This document shows, in pieces, positions 41,249 through 51,546 of a DNA stretch of 64,000 bases. The notes below the pieces were generated by a model, which did no database searches, was not told where the DNA came from, and worked only from the letters and a program-made list of their open reading frames with translations. A program made the position numbers and the translations under genes. This stretch comes from Leptasterias polaris. Taxonomy: Eukaryota; Echinodermata; Asteroidea; Forcipulatida; Asteriidae. The first letter of the stretch is position 1; every line of letters starts with the position of its first letter. The stretch covers positions 2,232,001 through 2,296,000 of the forward strand of contig JAZGTN010000011.1 of assembly GCA_037783415.1 (NCBI GenBank), written 5' to 3'.

Positions 41249-43790
41249 TTATATTGCGCAAATTCCATAAAAGAAATTATGTTCAAATGCGCATAACAAG
41301 GCAATGTAATTAAACTACAACTAAAGAATTGGTAAAAATAAAAAAGATACTAATTAATAATAAACACATACACAGTACGATAACATAAATCAATCGATTA
41401 CCCTGTAAATCAATCATTTATACATATGCGCTGAGGAACAAGTGTGTTTTTAACTTACGCTTAAAATCTACAAGAGTCGGAGCTGAGCGGACATTTTGGG
41501 GCAATCGGTTCCATAAAGTGGGTGCAGATACAACAAATGCTCTGTCACCGAGTGTTTTTAACATCTTTCCACTAGGTAGACTTAGCAGATTAGAAGTTTG
41601 AGATCGTAAGGAATAACTGGAATTCACCCTTTTTGTTAATAAATCACAAAGATATTTGGGAGCCTGGTTATGAAATGCTTTAAATGTCAGTAACAACACT
41701 TTAAATTGAATACGAGCCGGAATAGGAAGCCAGTGTAGTTTCTGTAACATGGGGGTGACGTGAGCGCTTCTAGAAGCACCATATACAAGTCTTGCCGCTG
41801 TATTTTGCACACGTTGTAGTTTATCCAAGTATAATTTTGGTAAGCCAGAATAAAGACTGTTGCAGTAATCAAGTCGGGAAGTTATTAAAGCATGGACCAA
41901 AATGTTAAGGGTGTCTCTAGATAACAATTTACGGATATGTCTAATATTGTGAATATGAAAAAAGCTTACTGAACAAACACTGCTAATTTGTTTAGCCATA
42001 CTAAACTTTGAATCAAACCAAAGACCAAGATTACAAGCCGTCAGTACCGGCGAGATGTTGACATCGCCCACTTTGACATTAGAAATATTCACTTTGGATA
42101 GTTGTTGCCTAGTCCCAATAACAATAAATTCAGTTTTCGAATCATTTATTATTAACCTGTTCTGTGACATCCATTGGCGAATGGCGTGTATACAACTCTC
42201 CATACTACTAACAGCTTGCTGCTGGTCAGTAATATTACCTGGTTTGAATGACATATACAATTGAGTATCGTCAGCATAACAATGGACACTAGGTAAATGT
42301 TTTTCAATAATGTCAAACAACTCAGAAGCATATATGGTGAACAGTAATGGTCCTAGACAGGACCCCTGTGGGACACCACAATCCACATCAAACCGGTCAG
42401 AGACTGCTCCCTGAAACAAAACCCGCTGACCCCTGCCTGTCAAATACGACTTAAACCAGTCCAATGCTATACCGGTTATCCCGATCCTGGAATAAAGACG
42501 GTCTAAAAGAATTGTATGATCGACCGTGTCGAAAGCAGCACTAAGATCTAAAAGTACAAGTAATGTGATACATTGTGAATTCATTTTCATTAAAATGTCA
42601 TTATGTACCTTCAATAATGCTGTCTCAGTACTATGATTCTTTCTATATGCCGATTGGAGCAATGGATACAATGAATGGGTGGTCATGTGACTATGGATCT
42701 GATTAAACACTACTCTTTCTGTCAGTTTGGAAATGTACTGTAGATTACTAATAGGACGGTAGTTTTGAAAATCCGCGGAACTTAAATTTTCTTTTTTCAA
42801 TAATGGAATAACCATCGACTCTTTCCAAACTGAGGGAAATGTACCAGACGCCAAAGACAGATTAATGATGTTGGTAATTGTTGGCAATAAAACATCTAAA
42901 CAGTCCACCACAAGATTAGTTGGCATAGGATCTAAGGAACAAGATTTCTTAGAACCCGAGTTTACAAAAATCTTAACATCATAATCTGTGACTGGTAAAA
43001 AACGATCAAACTGTGCACAAGTACTTGTCCTTATTTGATGAGAAACGCCTAAATTACCAATAGTCATTTCATTGAGTTTAGCATGTATATTTTCCACTTT
43101 CCGTACAAAAAATTTACCCATTTCATTGGCAAAAATACGATTGTCCACACCAAGAATCAAAGTCTGTCTTTTAGGTTTTAAGAGTGTGCTAATGGAACTA
43201 AAAAGTTTCCGTTGGTTACAACTATTTTCCCTAATAAAACTAGTATAAAAATGCTGTCTAGCCTTATTCATAAGAAAATTAGTACAATTTCTTTGTCTAC
43301 GAAAATGTTCAAGATCATCCTCATTTTTAGTGAGTCGCCATTTTCTCTCAGCTTTACGACGTAGTTTTTTGGATGTTTTGATCTCTTCGCTAAGCCAAGG
43401 TACAGCCGGTCGTATATTAACGGTTTTATTTATTACCGGTGCATGAGCATCTAAATTAGCTCTCAGTGTCTCATTGTAACAGCACACCAGATCATTCAAT
43501 TCACCAGGTGGATTTAGTAATAACCGATTACTGACCAAGTCATTCATAAGAACAGAACGATCAATGGCTTTAATTTTCCTGAATGCAAGCTGTTTCAAGG
43601 GCAAGTCTGGTTTACGGTGATGCAATTTACACAAAATTGAAAAATGATCTGAAAACAAATAATCAGTGACAGGTTTTTCATCAAGAATGTCATCACATAG
43701 ACGTGTAATAACCAAATCTAAAATATGACCTCTTTCATGTGTCGGTGCATCAACATGTTGTTTTAAACCCATTGATGTTAAAATGTCCAA
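41220..43790 (-). mobile_element. Non-LTR retrotransposon nested in piggyBac transposase
   Basis: Antisense to its host. The 3' end is a (taa)n / (tta)n microsatellite at 41218-41249, and the 5' end falls within the last part of the endonuclease domain near 43787-43797, so it is 5'-truncated. The boundary is set by the resumption of piggyBac coding at 43791. No convincing target duplication. The reverse-transcriptase frame is intact, which suggests a recent insertion. Confidence 0.9.
41418..43790 (-). CDS. LINE ORF2 protein fragment: endonuclease end plus reverse transcriptase
   Basis: Open for about 790 codons. Order of parts, numbering from the upstream non-ATG codon at 43814: end of the apurinic-type endonuclease (LLDILTSMGLKQHV, THERGHILDLVI), linker, then NYRPISN (351), LDLSAAFDTVDH (422-433), GVPQGSCLGP (480-489), the catalytic YADDTQL (513), and a C-terminal region with DYCNSLYSGLP and HWLPIPARIQFK, typical of CR1/L2/Rex1-group elements. 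The first seven or so codons are piggyBac sequence read antisense. Stop at 41418. Confidence 0.92.
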   Translation of the reverse strand: MDILTSMGLKQHVDAPTHERGHILDLVITRLCDDILDEKPVTDYLFSDHFSILCKLHHRKPDLPLKQLAFRKIKAIDRSVLMNDLVSNRLLLNPPGELNDLVCCYNETLRANLDAHAPVINKTVNIRPAVPWLSEEIKTSKKLRRKAERKWRLTKNEDDLEHFRRQRNCTNFLMNKARQHFYTSFIRENSCNQRKLFSSISTLLKPKRQTLILGVDNRIFANEMGKFFVRKVENIHAKLNEMTIGNLGVSHQIRTSTCAQFDRFLPVTDYDVKIFVNSGSKKSCSLDPMPTNLVVDCLDVLLPTITNIINLSLASGTFPSVWKESMVIPLLKKENLSSADFQNYRPISNLQYISKLTERVVFNQIHSHMTTHSLYPLLQSAYRKNHSTETALLKVHNDILMKMNSQCITLLVLLDLSAAFDTVDHTILLDRLYSRIGITGIALDWFKSYLTGRGQRVLFQGAVSDRFDVDCGVPQGSCLGPLLFTIYASELFDIIEKHLPSVHCYADDTQLYMSFKPGNITDQQQAVSSMESCIHAIRQWMSQNRLIINDSKTEFIVIGTRQQLSKVNISNVKVGDVNISPVLTACNLGLWFDSKFSMAKQISSVCSVSFFHIHNIRHIRKLLSRDTLNILVHALITSRLDYCNSLYSGLPKLYLDKLQRVQNTAARLVYGASRSAHVTPMLQKLHWLPIPARIQFKVLLLTFKAFHNQAPKYLCDLLTKRVNSSYSLRSQTSNLLSLPSGKMLKTLGDRAFVVSAPTLWNRLPQNVRSAPTLVDFKRKLKTHLFLSAYV

Positions 43791-45173
43791 GAGACTAATC
43801 GTTATGCTAAACAAATATTGGGAGCGGGGGCCGAAAATAAGTGTGCATGGAGACCAACTGATGTACCTGAAATGATGGCATTCGTGGCCCTACTTCTTTG
43901 CATGGGCATCAACAAAAGGCCTCGTTACTCCATGCATTGGTCCAGGTCTGAAATTCTACGAAGTCCCCTGTACTCAGCAACCATGGCTCGTAACCGATTT
44001 ACTGCAATTCTAAAAAAAATTCACCTCGCCAATAACCGAGATGTCGAGGGCGACTCTCCCCGTGACAAACTTGCTAAATTACGGCCACTTTTAAACATTG
44101 TACTACCATCATTCCTCCGGGTGTACCAGCCGGGACGAAGCCTTTCACCGGACGAGACGATGGTCAAATTCAAAGGACGGGTGAGCTTCAAGCAATACAT
44201 GCCAAGAAAAGCCGCAAAATGGGGATTGAAATCTTTCTCATTGAACGAATCCGACACAGGGTACACATGTGCCTGGGAGTTGTTCACAGGATCGCAGCCC
44301 AGGTGCCCACAAGGACAGTCCTCTGTAAGTGATCCCGAGACGAACCATCCATCCGAAATAGGGGCAGCAGGCAACGTAGTATTGAACCTTTTGCAGGGAC
44401 TCGAAAATAAAGGACATTGCATCTTCATGGACAATTGGTATACTAGCCCGGCTCTGTTCTCCAAGTTGTCTGAGCTAGGATTCGGAGCTTGTGGAACTGT
44501 GCGCTATACCACCCTAGGGATACCCGACGTAGCAAACTCCAAAAAATTTCCTATGAAAAGCGGTGCAGATCCAAAAAAATTTCAGAAAGCAGGCCAACTA
44601 TGCGTTATGTGGCAGGACACAAAACGTGTCACTCTCCTCTCAAACTATGGCGATTGCAGTGTCACTAGTAAAAAGATTCGGAGCCGGAAAACTTCAACAG
44701 GATTTCGTCATATCAAAAAACCGTGCATAGTCGAGGATTACAATAAATACATGGGGGGCACGGATCTGGCTGCACAGTTATGCACGTACTATACTCATAC
44801 CCACAAAACATTCAAATGGTGGAAACGTGTTTTTATTACAATCCTAGACATATGTTTGCTCAATGCTAATGTCGTCTACAACAGCATCCATACAAACAAG
44901 AGCTTGTCTACTTTGGATTTTCGGGTCAAGGTGATAGAGGCACTTATTTCAAACTTTGAGAACAACCCAGTTCACCAGGCCCGTAAAGTGTCGAGTGCTT
45001 CAAACGCCCTTTCAACTCAGCACTTTCCAGGTCCGACTGTTGACGGGAAGAAACGTGACTGTGTTGTATGCAGTTCCACCTCTAATCGGAAACAAACTCG
45101 CACGATTTGTAAGCAGTGTATCAAGCCAATGTGTGTTATACCATGCTTTGAAAAATTCCACACCAAGCGATAA
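43791..45173 (+). pseudogene. piggyBac-like transposase, catalytic and C-terminal part
   Basis: Resumes with ETNRYAKQ, then WRPTDVPEMMAFVALLLCMG and MARNRF, all classic piggyBac. The catalytic Asp triad is visible: SPDETMVKFKGR, FMDNWYTS and YMGGTDLAAQ (residues 112, 205 and 316 counting from the Met at 43818). The C-terminus has a cross-brace Cys-rich finger (CVVCS...ICKQC...MCVIPCF). No stop or frameshift interrupts it. With the N-terminal part the protein would be about 577-580 residues, normal for the family. Only the LINE insertion inactivates it. Confidence 0.9.
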
Positions 45174-46780
45174 ATTAGGTCAACAATTCAACTCTTAAGT
45201 TAATTATGTTATAAATTGGTAAAGCGGTTATACCATTATTGGAGATTTTCCACACCAAACTAATAATTTTCTAAACTTTCTGAATACTTCCCCCCCCCCT
45301 ACAATGTTGAATCCCACAATCGCATGCCTGCCAACAATCAACATTGAGGCGGGGGGGGGGGGGGGGGGGGGGAGATGGTACTTAGAAAAAACAAGTATAG
45401 CACTTTGGCAAAATGTAATGTTAGTTCCTTCTTTACATATTGGTTCATGATAGGTGTTATTTTTATTTTAGGAGTAATTTTTGTCCAGTTCCTCTCTTCT
45501 GTTTATTGAATGTGCAATCCTATGAGCGGGTTTGGGGGGTGCTTCAAAAGGAATTTATTAAAACATGTTTATTTGAGGTTTCAGAAACTAATTTTAAAAT
45601 ACTCAAAATGGCCGACTTAAGCAACTGTACCACATTGTTTTTATTTGGTCTCATTGGGTTCCAGCATCCTGAAAACCTGGCAATATTTTATGTTACGGGC
45701 CAAAACAAAAATGTTTGGCGGCCATTTTTATTATTAAAATGGCTGCCTTAACCGACTGATGCAATTATTTTATTGTGCGTCTTGTTGGGTTCCTGGATCC
45801 TTAATACATTCAAGTTTCGAACATTGGGGCGGGGCGGGGGGGGGGGGGAGGATGGTACTTAGAAAATACAAGTATAGCACTTTTGAAATATTTTATGTTT
45901 TTTTCTTCTTTACATATTGGTGAATGATAGGTAAAACATATATTTTATGAGTTATTTTGCCACCATGGCAATTATAATGTTTGTATGTGAGGCTCATAGA
46001 CGGAAATACGTACCAAAACCTAACTTATTGGCGGACATTTATAAATGGGCAATATTTAATTTTCTTTTATGTCAGTTCCTTCTTTGTCATTAAATGTAGA
46101 AAAAAATTAAACTTTTGATTTTACCAGTCATTTGTTTATAAGTCATATTGTGCGTAATCCAAACTCTATTGTTTTTATTTAATGTCTTTTCCTATGAGCG
46201 GTTTTTTGGGGGGGGGGGGGGGTTGCTTCCTAAATAAATTATTATAACCTTTTGTTTTTTGGAGGATTCATAATTTGCCAACAATCTAAATGGCAGCCTT
46301 AACCTATTGATCAACATGGGTATAGTCACCAACTCCCAGTATCGGTGAGGCTCAACCAATATTTTTTTATATTTTTGGGTTGGTTTGGGGGGGGGGAAGA
46401 TGCTGTATGAAAAGTAATATCTTAACACCTTATGTTTATTTAACGTCTCAAAAATATGTCTCATGCAGATTGGTATGAACAGCTACTTGACAAATGTTTA
46501 GCTTAAACATTTAAACTACTCAATTGTGTATTTAGTGGTAATAATTCCATACCTCAAATATATGTTTAGGGCAATGATTTAGTCCAAGGCAATATGACAA
46601 AGGAAACAGTAATTTAATTGGTTGCTCAACTGGCATTATATGACTAGGACCTGAGACTAACCCAAATCTGCCTTGTGAGGGCGCTGTAACCTCAAATTTT
46701 CCTAAAATAGTGTTGGTCACCAGTTAGCCATGTCAAGGAAATGTGTCTGGTCACCATGGCATAAGTAGCCAATATGTGTT
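45174..46780. other. 3' non-coding part of the piggyBac-like element
   Basis: G runs (about 45351-45372, 45835-45848, 46208-46222) and diverged repeats of 'gatggtacttagaaaa' plus 'aagtatagcac' (45374, 45851) and 'aaatggc(t/a)gccttaacc' (45737, 46289). No additional gene. Confidence 0.65.
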
Positions 46781-46893
46781 GGTACTGAAAGGGTTATCTA
46801 GTTGGTTCGGCACGACTCTGGAGCACCATGTCTGAACCGGGTGTCGGTGCTTTTACTTTTTTAGCATCTGGCTTTTAGCGGCACTGTGCATTG

Positions 46894-47628
46894 TATGGTG
46901 GCCCTGAAGGGACATCGCACATCGCAAATATCTTTGCAAATATTTGCGATGTCGCAAATATCTTTGCAAATATCTTTGCAAATATTTGCGATGTCGCAAA
47001 TATCTTTGCAAATATCTTTGCAAATATTTGCGATGTCGTAAATATCTTTGCAAATATTTGCGATGTCGCAAATATTATTGCAAATATCTTTGCAAATATT
47101 TGCGACGTCGCAAATATCTTTGCAAATATCTTTGCAAATATTTGCGACGTCGCAAATATTATCGCAAATATCTTTGCAAATATTTGCGACGTCGCAAATA
47201 TTATCGCAAATATCTTTGCAAATATTTGCGACGTCGCAAATATTATCGCAAATATCTTTGCAAATATTTGCGACGTCGCAAATATTATCGCATACTTTAT
47301 CGCATACTTCGTCGCATAGTTTGCATATTTGTGGTGGATATTTTTTCAAGAGCCTAGATGGTCTTAAGGTTGTTTGGGTTCCAGCCTTCATTCCTTTAAC
47401 GTGTACACGCGGGTGGATAGTCGGATACAGTCTGCTCTGTGCGCGCGTGTGTTTTTTAGCTTGCACTATAGCCTATAGGTACACATGAGATGAGACGACG
47501 AAGAGAGGTTGACATCCGTGGTCTGTCCAACAAAGGCATGCAAGTCAACATTATGCCGCCTTCAAAAGGATCAGTGGTGAGGATTGTTAATTTTGTGTAG
47601 TTACGATAATCGGTTGTCCAGAGCAGAG
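46894..47628 (+). repeat. Left terminal inverted repeat of the 10.4-kb element
   Basis: Outer part (46912-47318): an array of about 42-bp units built from gcaaatatt, its complement and gacgtc. Inner part: 'catatttgtggtggatattt', 'ccagccttcattcc', 'gataatcggttgtcc'. Long open frames cross the array because 42 is divisible by three; they are not genes. Several segments in the 47460-47570 part differ from the right copy. Confidence 0.92.
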
Positions 47629-47819
47629 GGCTAGTTTAGGAACATTAAATACTAGTTTAGGCCTACTACTATACATCCTCCCCTGTCCGGTTTTCGATGT
47701 AGTATGCCTTTTTCTTTGAATTGAAAAAAAAATAAAATATTCCATAATCAACTGATGCCCTAATTACCTTCCTTTGTTTATAAGAAATATGCAAACATAT
47801 ATTAAAACGTGATGGACAT
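47629..47819. other. Interior of the 10.4-kb element, left part
   Basis: No gene recognised. Ends with gatggacat, the target duplicated by the nested element. Confidence 0.4.
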
Positions 47820-48328
47820 TAGACTTGTGGACAAGTCGTTAAATGTCTGTCGCGGTGATAGCGGAACGGCTTTCTCGCAATATCCCGCGAGAGGGCTGCT
47901 CTGTGCGAGATTATTGCTCTCACGACTGGTCGCATTTACCGACTTGTGAAACCCGCTGGCGGTTTGTGCACGGCCTATGGCCACTTCAGCCGAATTCGTA
48001 CGGACGCATCTGATTGGTCAATTTCGTTATATCTATGAATATTCAAACTGTAGATGAATATTAAACATCAAATCCTGTACTGGATGGAGTTTTATGTTGC
48101 TTTCCTTCCTCCATGCTTTGATCATGCACGATCAAAACCAAACACTGAGTGGTGAGAGTGATTGTGTTCATGAATATTTTGACACAAGAAAATACGTATT
48201 CAAATTATGGGTACAACTTGTAAATAATTACAAAAAATCGAACGTAAGATTTTATTTCAGTGTTTGACAGTGCACAGCGTGTGGGGACATGACGTAAAAC
48301 ACACGGGCAAATCGTGTAGCTGCATGCC

Positions 48329-48482
48329 ATGGCGCGCAGAGTTTCTCTCGGTGGGGCTCAGCATGACGGAAACCCCTACCCTAGCATGCCAAGAGATAGC
48401 TGTACCTGGAAGCTCATGAACATGTGGGAGGGGTTAGGGAGCCAGACCACCAACTACCTTGTCATTGCGGGTTTGTTAGTCG
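48329..48482 (+). CDS. Possible first exon, unrecognised
   Basis: The ATG sits in a strong context (gccATGG). The frame reads MARRVSLGGAQHDGNPYPSM and continues to LVIAGLLV, with a possible donor gtaaac after 48482; unspliced it stops at 48496. No known domain. It lies inside the nested MULE-like element, so it may be a captured host exon or chance. Confidence 0.3.
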
Positions 48483-48689
48483 GTAAACCTCGCTGATCGA
48501 ATCCGCTGTTTTAAAATCGTTACGTTTCAATGTTCGGTGTACGTTCCTTTCCCCCGATTTGGAAATTAAATAAGATTTATGTCAATAAATAGGAAAACCA
48601 CTCTTATATTGACGGTGCAATTAAGTTAAACAATTTGTGAGACAAAAACGAGCCCCCCCCAAAAAAAAAACAACACACAAAACCAGAGC

Positions 48690-49465
48690 CCCTGAAGGAA
48701 CAGGTGAAAAATAAATTACAAATTAAAATGTGGAAAAAAAATTCTCACTCTGAATTTCTTTTTCCACTCTCGACACACAAAATTCCAACAAAGTCATTTC
48801 GTTTCCTCAAAATATTATATAATTCAATCAAAATATAATTTTGTCACATAAAATTATATTTTTTTAAATTTGTAAACAAAGTTGTGTTTTTCTAGGTAGC
48901 AAAATAGATTTTTCCTAGAAAATACGTTTTTGTTCCCTCGAACACGCCTTCTCCACCCGAAATACGATTTTGTTACCCAGAAATACGCGTTTGTTCCCTG
49001 AAAGATACGCATTCGTTTCCTCGAAATATGATTTTGTTCGCACAAAATATAATTTTGTTCGCTCTAAAATATGCTTTCGTTCAATAAAAATAATTTTTTC
49101 CACCGAAAGGAGATTTCTTTCCCTGAAAACAAGCTTTCGATTCATCAAAATACGACTTTGAATTAGTTGCCCGAAACATACTTTCATTCGTATGAAATAT
49201 GCTTTCGTTCTATAAAAATATGAATTTTTTCCACCGAAAGGAGATTTCTTTCCCTAAAAACAAGCGTTTGTTTCATCAAAATACGACTTTGAATTAGTTG
49301 CCAGAAATATACGTTCATTCGTCCGAAATATGCTTTCGTTCCCTTAATATACGCTCTCGTTCCTTCGCAATGAGATTTTGTTCCCCAAAATTCCTCTTTC
49401 GTTCCCTTAAGATAGCTAGCTTTTGTTCCCTTAAGATAGCTTTCGAAGCCCTGTAGTCCAATCAC
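48690..49465. repeat. CGTTCC/CGAAAT degenerate repeat tract
   Basis: Begins 'agagcccctgaaggaacagg' and ends 'cgaagccctgtagtcc', echoing the ends of the 30689-31031 MITE. The interior is about 25 degenerate units of 'cgttcc...gaaatacg' type, with one block (49080-49165) repeated at 49200-49290. Open frames on the minus strand here are repeat artefacts. Confidence 0.7.
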
Positions 49466-49489
49466 ACAAATTTGTTAAATTCCCTTGTG

Positions 49490-49627
49490 AGGGGCGACTA
49501 TGAGAGGGGACGAGTTTGTTGTCAGGGGGCGACTTTGCTAGGGGCGACTTTGTAGTTGGTGACTTTGTACATGTGTTTTTTGAAATTGGCGACTTTGCTA
49601 GGGGGGCGAGTTGACTGGTTTCCGTGT
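49490..49627. repeat. Partial 'ggcgactttg' MITE
   Basis: Several 'ggggcgactttg' units ending in gttgactggtttccg, matching one end of the complete element at 51237-51538. Confidence 0.65.
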
Positions 49628-50183
49628 CTGTTGTTTATACACACTTAATACACACAATCACTGTAGAACACATCGGGTTAAATGATTGGAGCGATCAGTA
49701 ACTATTCACGGAAGGCATTATTTATTTTTATGAGGCAAAACACACATCTTAAACAATTATTATAATAATGAATTTTAAGATAAGTTTACTTTATTTCTTT
49801 AGTTACTAAATTAATGAAGGAGTTAACACCCACAAAACACACCCACAGATGTCTCAAGCGCAAGCATTCAGTACATTTACAGTAACTAAAATTACTACTA
49901 CCCTTAGATAAAATGGACTCGTCTTCATGATCGTTCCTACAGCAACCGTAATGTACACTGCGTCTGTACATGAATAAATGAATATGAACCGCCGGCGGGT
50001 TTCACAAGTCGTTAATGACGAAGAAGAGTTGGCAGCCAGCAACTTCGCGCGAGAGCAGTGATCTCGCGAGAGCATTCTTTTACGCGACAGCACCAGATGC
50101 GACTCGACTCACCGCGACCATCATTAACGACTTGTCAACAAGTCTAGATGGACATTGAAACTTTCACACCACGCACCGATCTT

Positions 50184-50266
50184 CGTACACTCCTCTAGCA
50201 GTGGTTTCCGCGCGCCACCAGTTTTAAACTGGTGGCGCGCGGAAACCACTGCTAGAGGAGTGTACG
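50184..50266. mobile_element. 83-bp perfect palindrome with 8-bp flanking repeat
   Basis: Two 41-bp arms around a single central T, without a mismatch. gatcttcg occurs at 50178-50185 and 50266-50273, so it reads as an 80-bp micro-MITE with an 8-bp target duplication. Confidence 0.85.
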
Positions 50267-50273
50267 ATCTTCG

Positions 50274-50411
50274 ATGACTTCAATAGCGTCCCATTTGTTT
50301 TGAGTTTGACCTGTTTTCGATGCAAACAAGAAAGTATGGTGTCCGGGTGAAGCCATACGTGGAAGAAACATCTGCAGTGACTGCAAGTGTTCTGTGAGAC
50401 TTAGTGTATGA
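50274..50411 (+). pseudogene. Possible zinc-finger fragment (two CxxC pairs), frame broken
   Basis: One frame reads 'SVPFVLSLTCFRCKQESMVSG' (in part) and then stops. About 10 nt on, another frame reads AIRGRNICSDCKCSVRLS. Together they have the spacing of a CxxC...CxxC finger such as those ending many transposases. One frameshift near 50345 would explain it. Weak, by eye only. Confidence 0.25.
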
Positions 50412-50890
50412 CTCTATAGCCAGCAGTTTTCTTCATTTTATTCAACATTTTTTATTTAGTTTTAAAAATAACCATGGTATTTTTCAAAACTTATTTTTAT
50501 TTTTATTTTTTTTTAAATGTAAATAATTCTTGGCTTTCAAATCTTATTTTTATTTAGTTTTGTGTCTTTTTATGTTTCTTAATATTTATAATAAAGCATA
50601 TAAATAAACAGTGATAATCGAATCACAAAGCTGATGTTTAAATTTTAATATTAATAATAAAAATGATAGAATGTTACAAAAAAAAATTATCCAGACTATT
50701 GGAAAATGATATAAGGCACGTGGCTTCTTTAAGCCTCTGTATTTTTTCCCCCAGAATGCTCAGCAGAATATTCAGTCACATGATTTGATTATCGTGAATT
50801 GTGAATTGAAAAAGTGTTTGATGAAACTTTTTCGGTGGGGAAATTTTTTTTTATGGCCCTGACAGTATGACATATTTTTGTACCTTGCAG

Positions 50891-51049
50891 AAATGCCTTA
50901 AATACCACAACTTTTTACATTTGCAAGTGCAACTAACCAGTGGAGCCTTACATGTTTCTAAGTTTTGGTCAAATGAGAGGAGACTCTTTGCTTGGCAAGT
51001 CAAACCACAAAAATTGTATCTAGGGACTGTTTACATCGCGCGCAGAGAG
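50891..51049 (+). CDS. Possible internal exon 1 of an unrecognised gene in the 10.4-kb element
   Basis: Between an acceptor (accttgcag) and a donor (gtaaaa) is a 53-codon phase-0 frame, KCLKYHNFLHLQVQL to YIARRE. The other two frames are closed. No domain recognised. The phase fits the exon at 52153. Confidence 0.35.
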
Positions 51050-51236
51050 GTAAAAGATTTGCCTCGACTGTAGTATTTAATGTATAACTCCTGAACTTGA
51101 TTGATATTTGATAAATTATAATTAAAAAGGCCACCACCAGGACTTGGGTCAATCGGGTGAATACATAACATATGGATGGCTCTTTTGCTGTTACCTATAA
51201 ATAAAATAGTTAGGTAGTTGTTGCGATAATCGTAAC

Positions 51237-51538
51237 GGAAACCAGTCAAGTCGCCCTTCCATCAAAGTCGCCCATAGTACTACAAAAGTCGCCCCTCTCA
51301 AGTCAAAGTCGCCCCTCACAAAGTCGCCCCCTGTCACCCGGTGTATAAAAGGTTGAGCCATTTCACAGAGTGAGGGCGCTGTTGAGAATTTTGAAACAAC
51401 TTATTCAGGCAGCAGAAGGAGATCCACTCTGTATGTTGGCGTAACAATGTGAGGGGGGCGACTTTGCCAGGGGGGCAACTTTGTAGTGGGCGACTTTGTA
51501 GTGGGCGACTTAGCTGGGGGGCAACTTGACTGGCATTC
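51237..51538. mobile_element. 'gcgactttg' MITE with 8-bp target duplication
   Basis: The ends ggaaaccagtcaagtcgcc and ggcaacttgactggcattc are imperfect complements. atcgtaac flanks both sides (51229-51236, 51539-51546). Inside, gtcgcccc units on the left face gggcgacttt units on the right. The target is also present uninterrupted (in inverse) at about 56104-56160. Confidence 0.82.
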
Positions 51539-51546
51539 ATCGTAAC

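Larger units (their letters stand above)
40568..46793 (+). mobile_element. piggyBac-like DNA transposon (6.2 kb, carries a nested LINE)
   Basis: 13-bp perfect inverted ends ccctttcagtacc (40568-40580) and ggtactgaaaggg (46781-46793) are flanked by ataa and ttat, decayed versions of the TTAA target typical of piggyBac. The empty homologous site is at about 21493. Subterminal 'ggtgacca' motifs occur near both ends. It encodes a transposase in two pieces separated by a LINE. About 1.6 kb of non-coding sequence with G runs follows the transposase. Confidence 0.92.
39358..46882 (+). repeat. Paralogous repeat unit broken by two insertions
   Basis: Its ends and middle match 21132-21572, but it is interrupted by the foldback element 39545-40384 and the piggyBac-like element 40568-46793. 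It marks the upstream limit of the duplication that also copied the MCT gene. Confidence 0.85.
47820..50146. mobile_element. Nested 2.3-kb element with 9-bp target duplication (MULE-like)
   Basis: The ends tagacttgt / acaagtcta are flanked by gatggacat at 47811-47819 and 50147-50155. Imperfect terminal repeats of about 170 bp share 'gacaagtcgttaa' and 'gacttgtgaaacccgc'. A 9-bp target duplication with long terminal repeats fits Mutator-like elements. Interior: a short ORF with a strong Kozak context (48329) and a CGTTCC/CGAAAT repeat tract. No MULE transposase seen, so probably non-autonomous. Confidence 0.78.

Noticed and set aside
46861..47488. Long open frames in both strands over the left terminal array (and again at 56652-57500)
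   Set aside because: They arise because the 42-bp repeat unit is a multiple of three and lacks stops; the peptides are pure repeats such as DVANICKDICDN.
48854..49465. Minus-strand frames of 63-93 codons with repeated RERNLLSVEK
   Set aside because: They follow the degenerate CGTTCC/CGAAAT repeats and have no independent coding signal.
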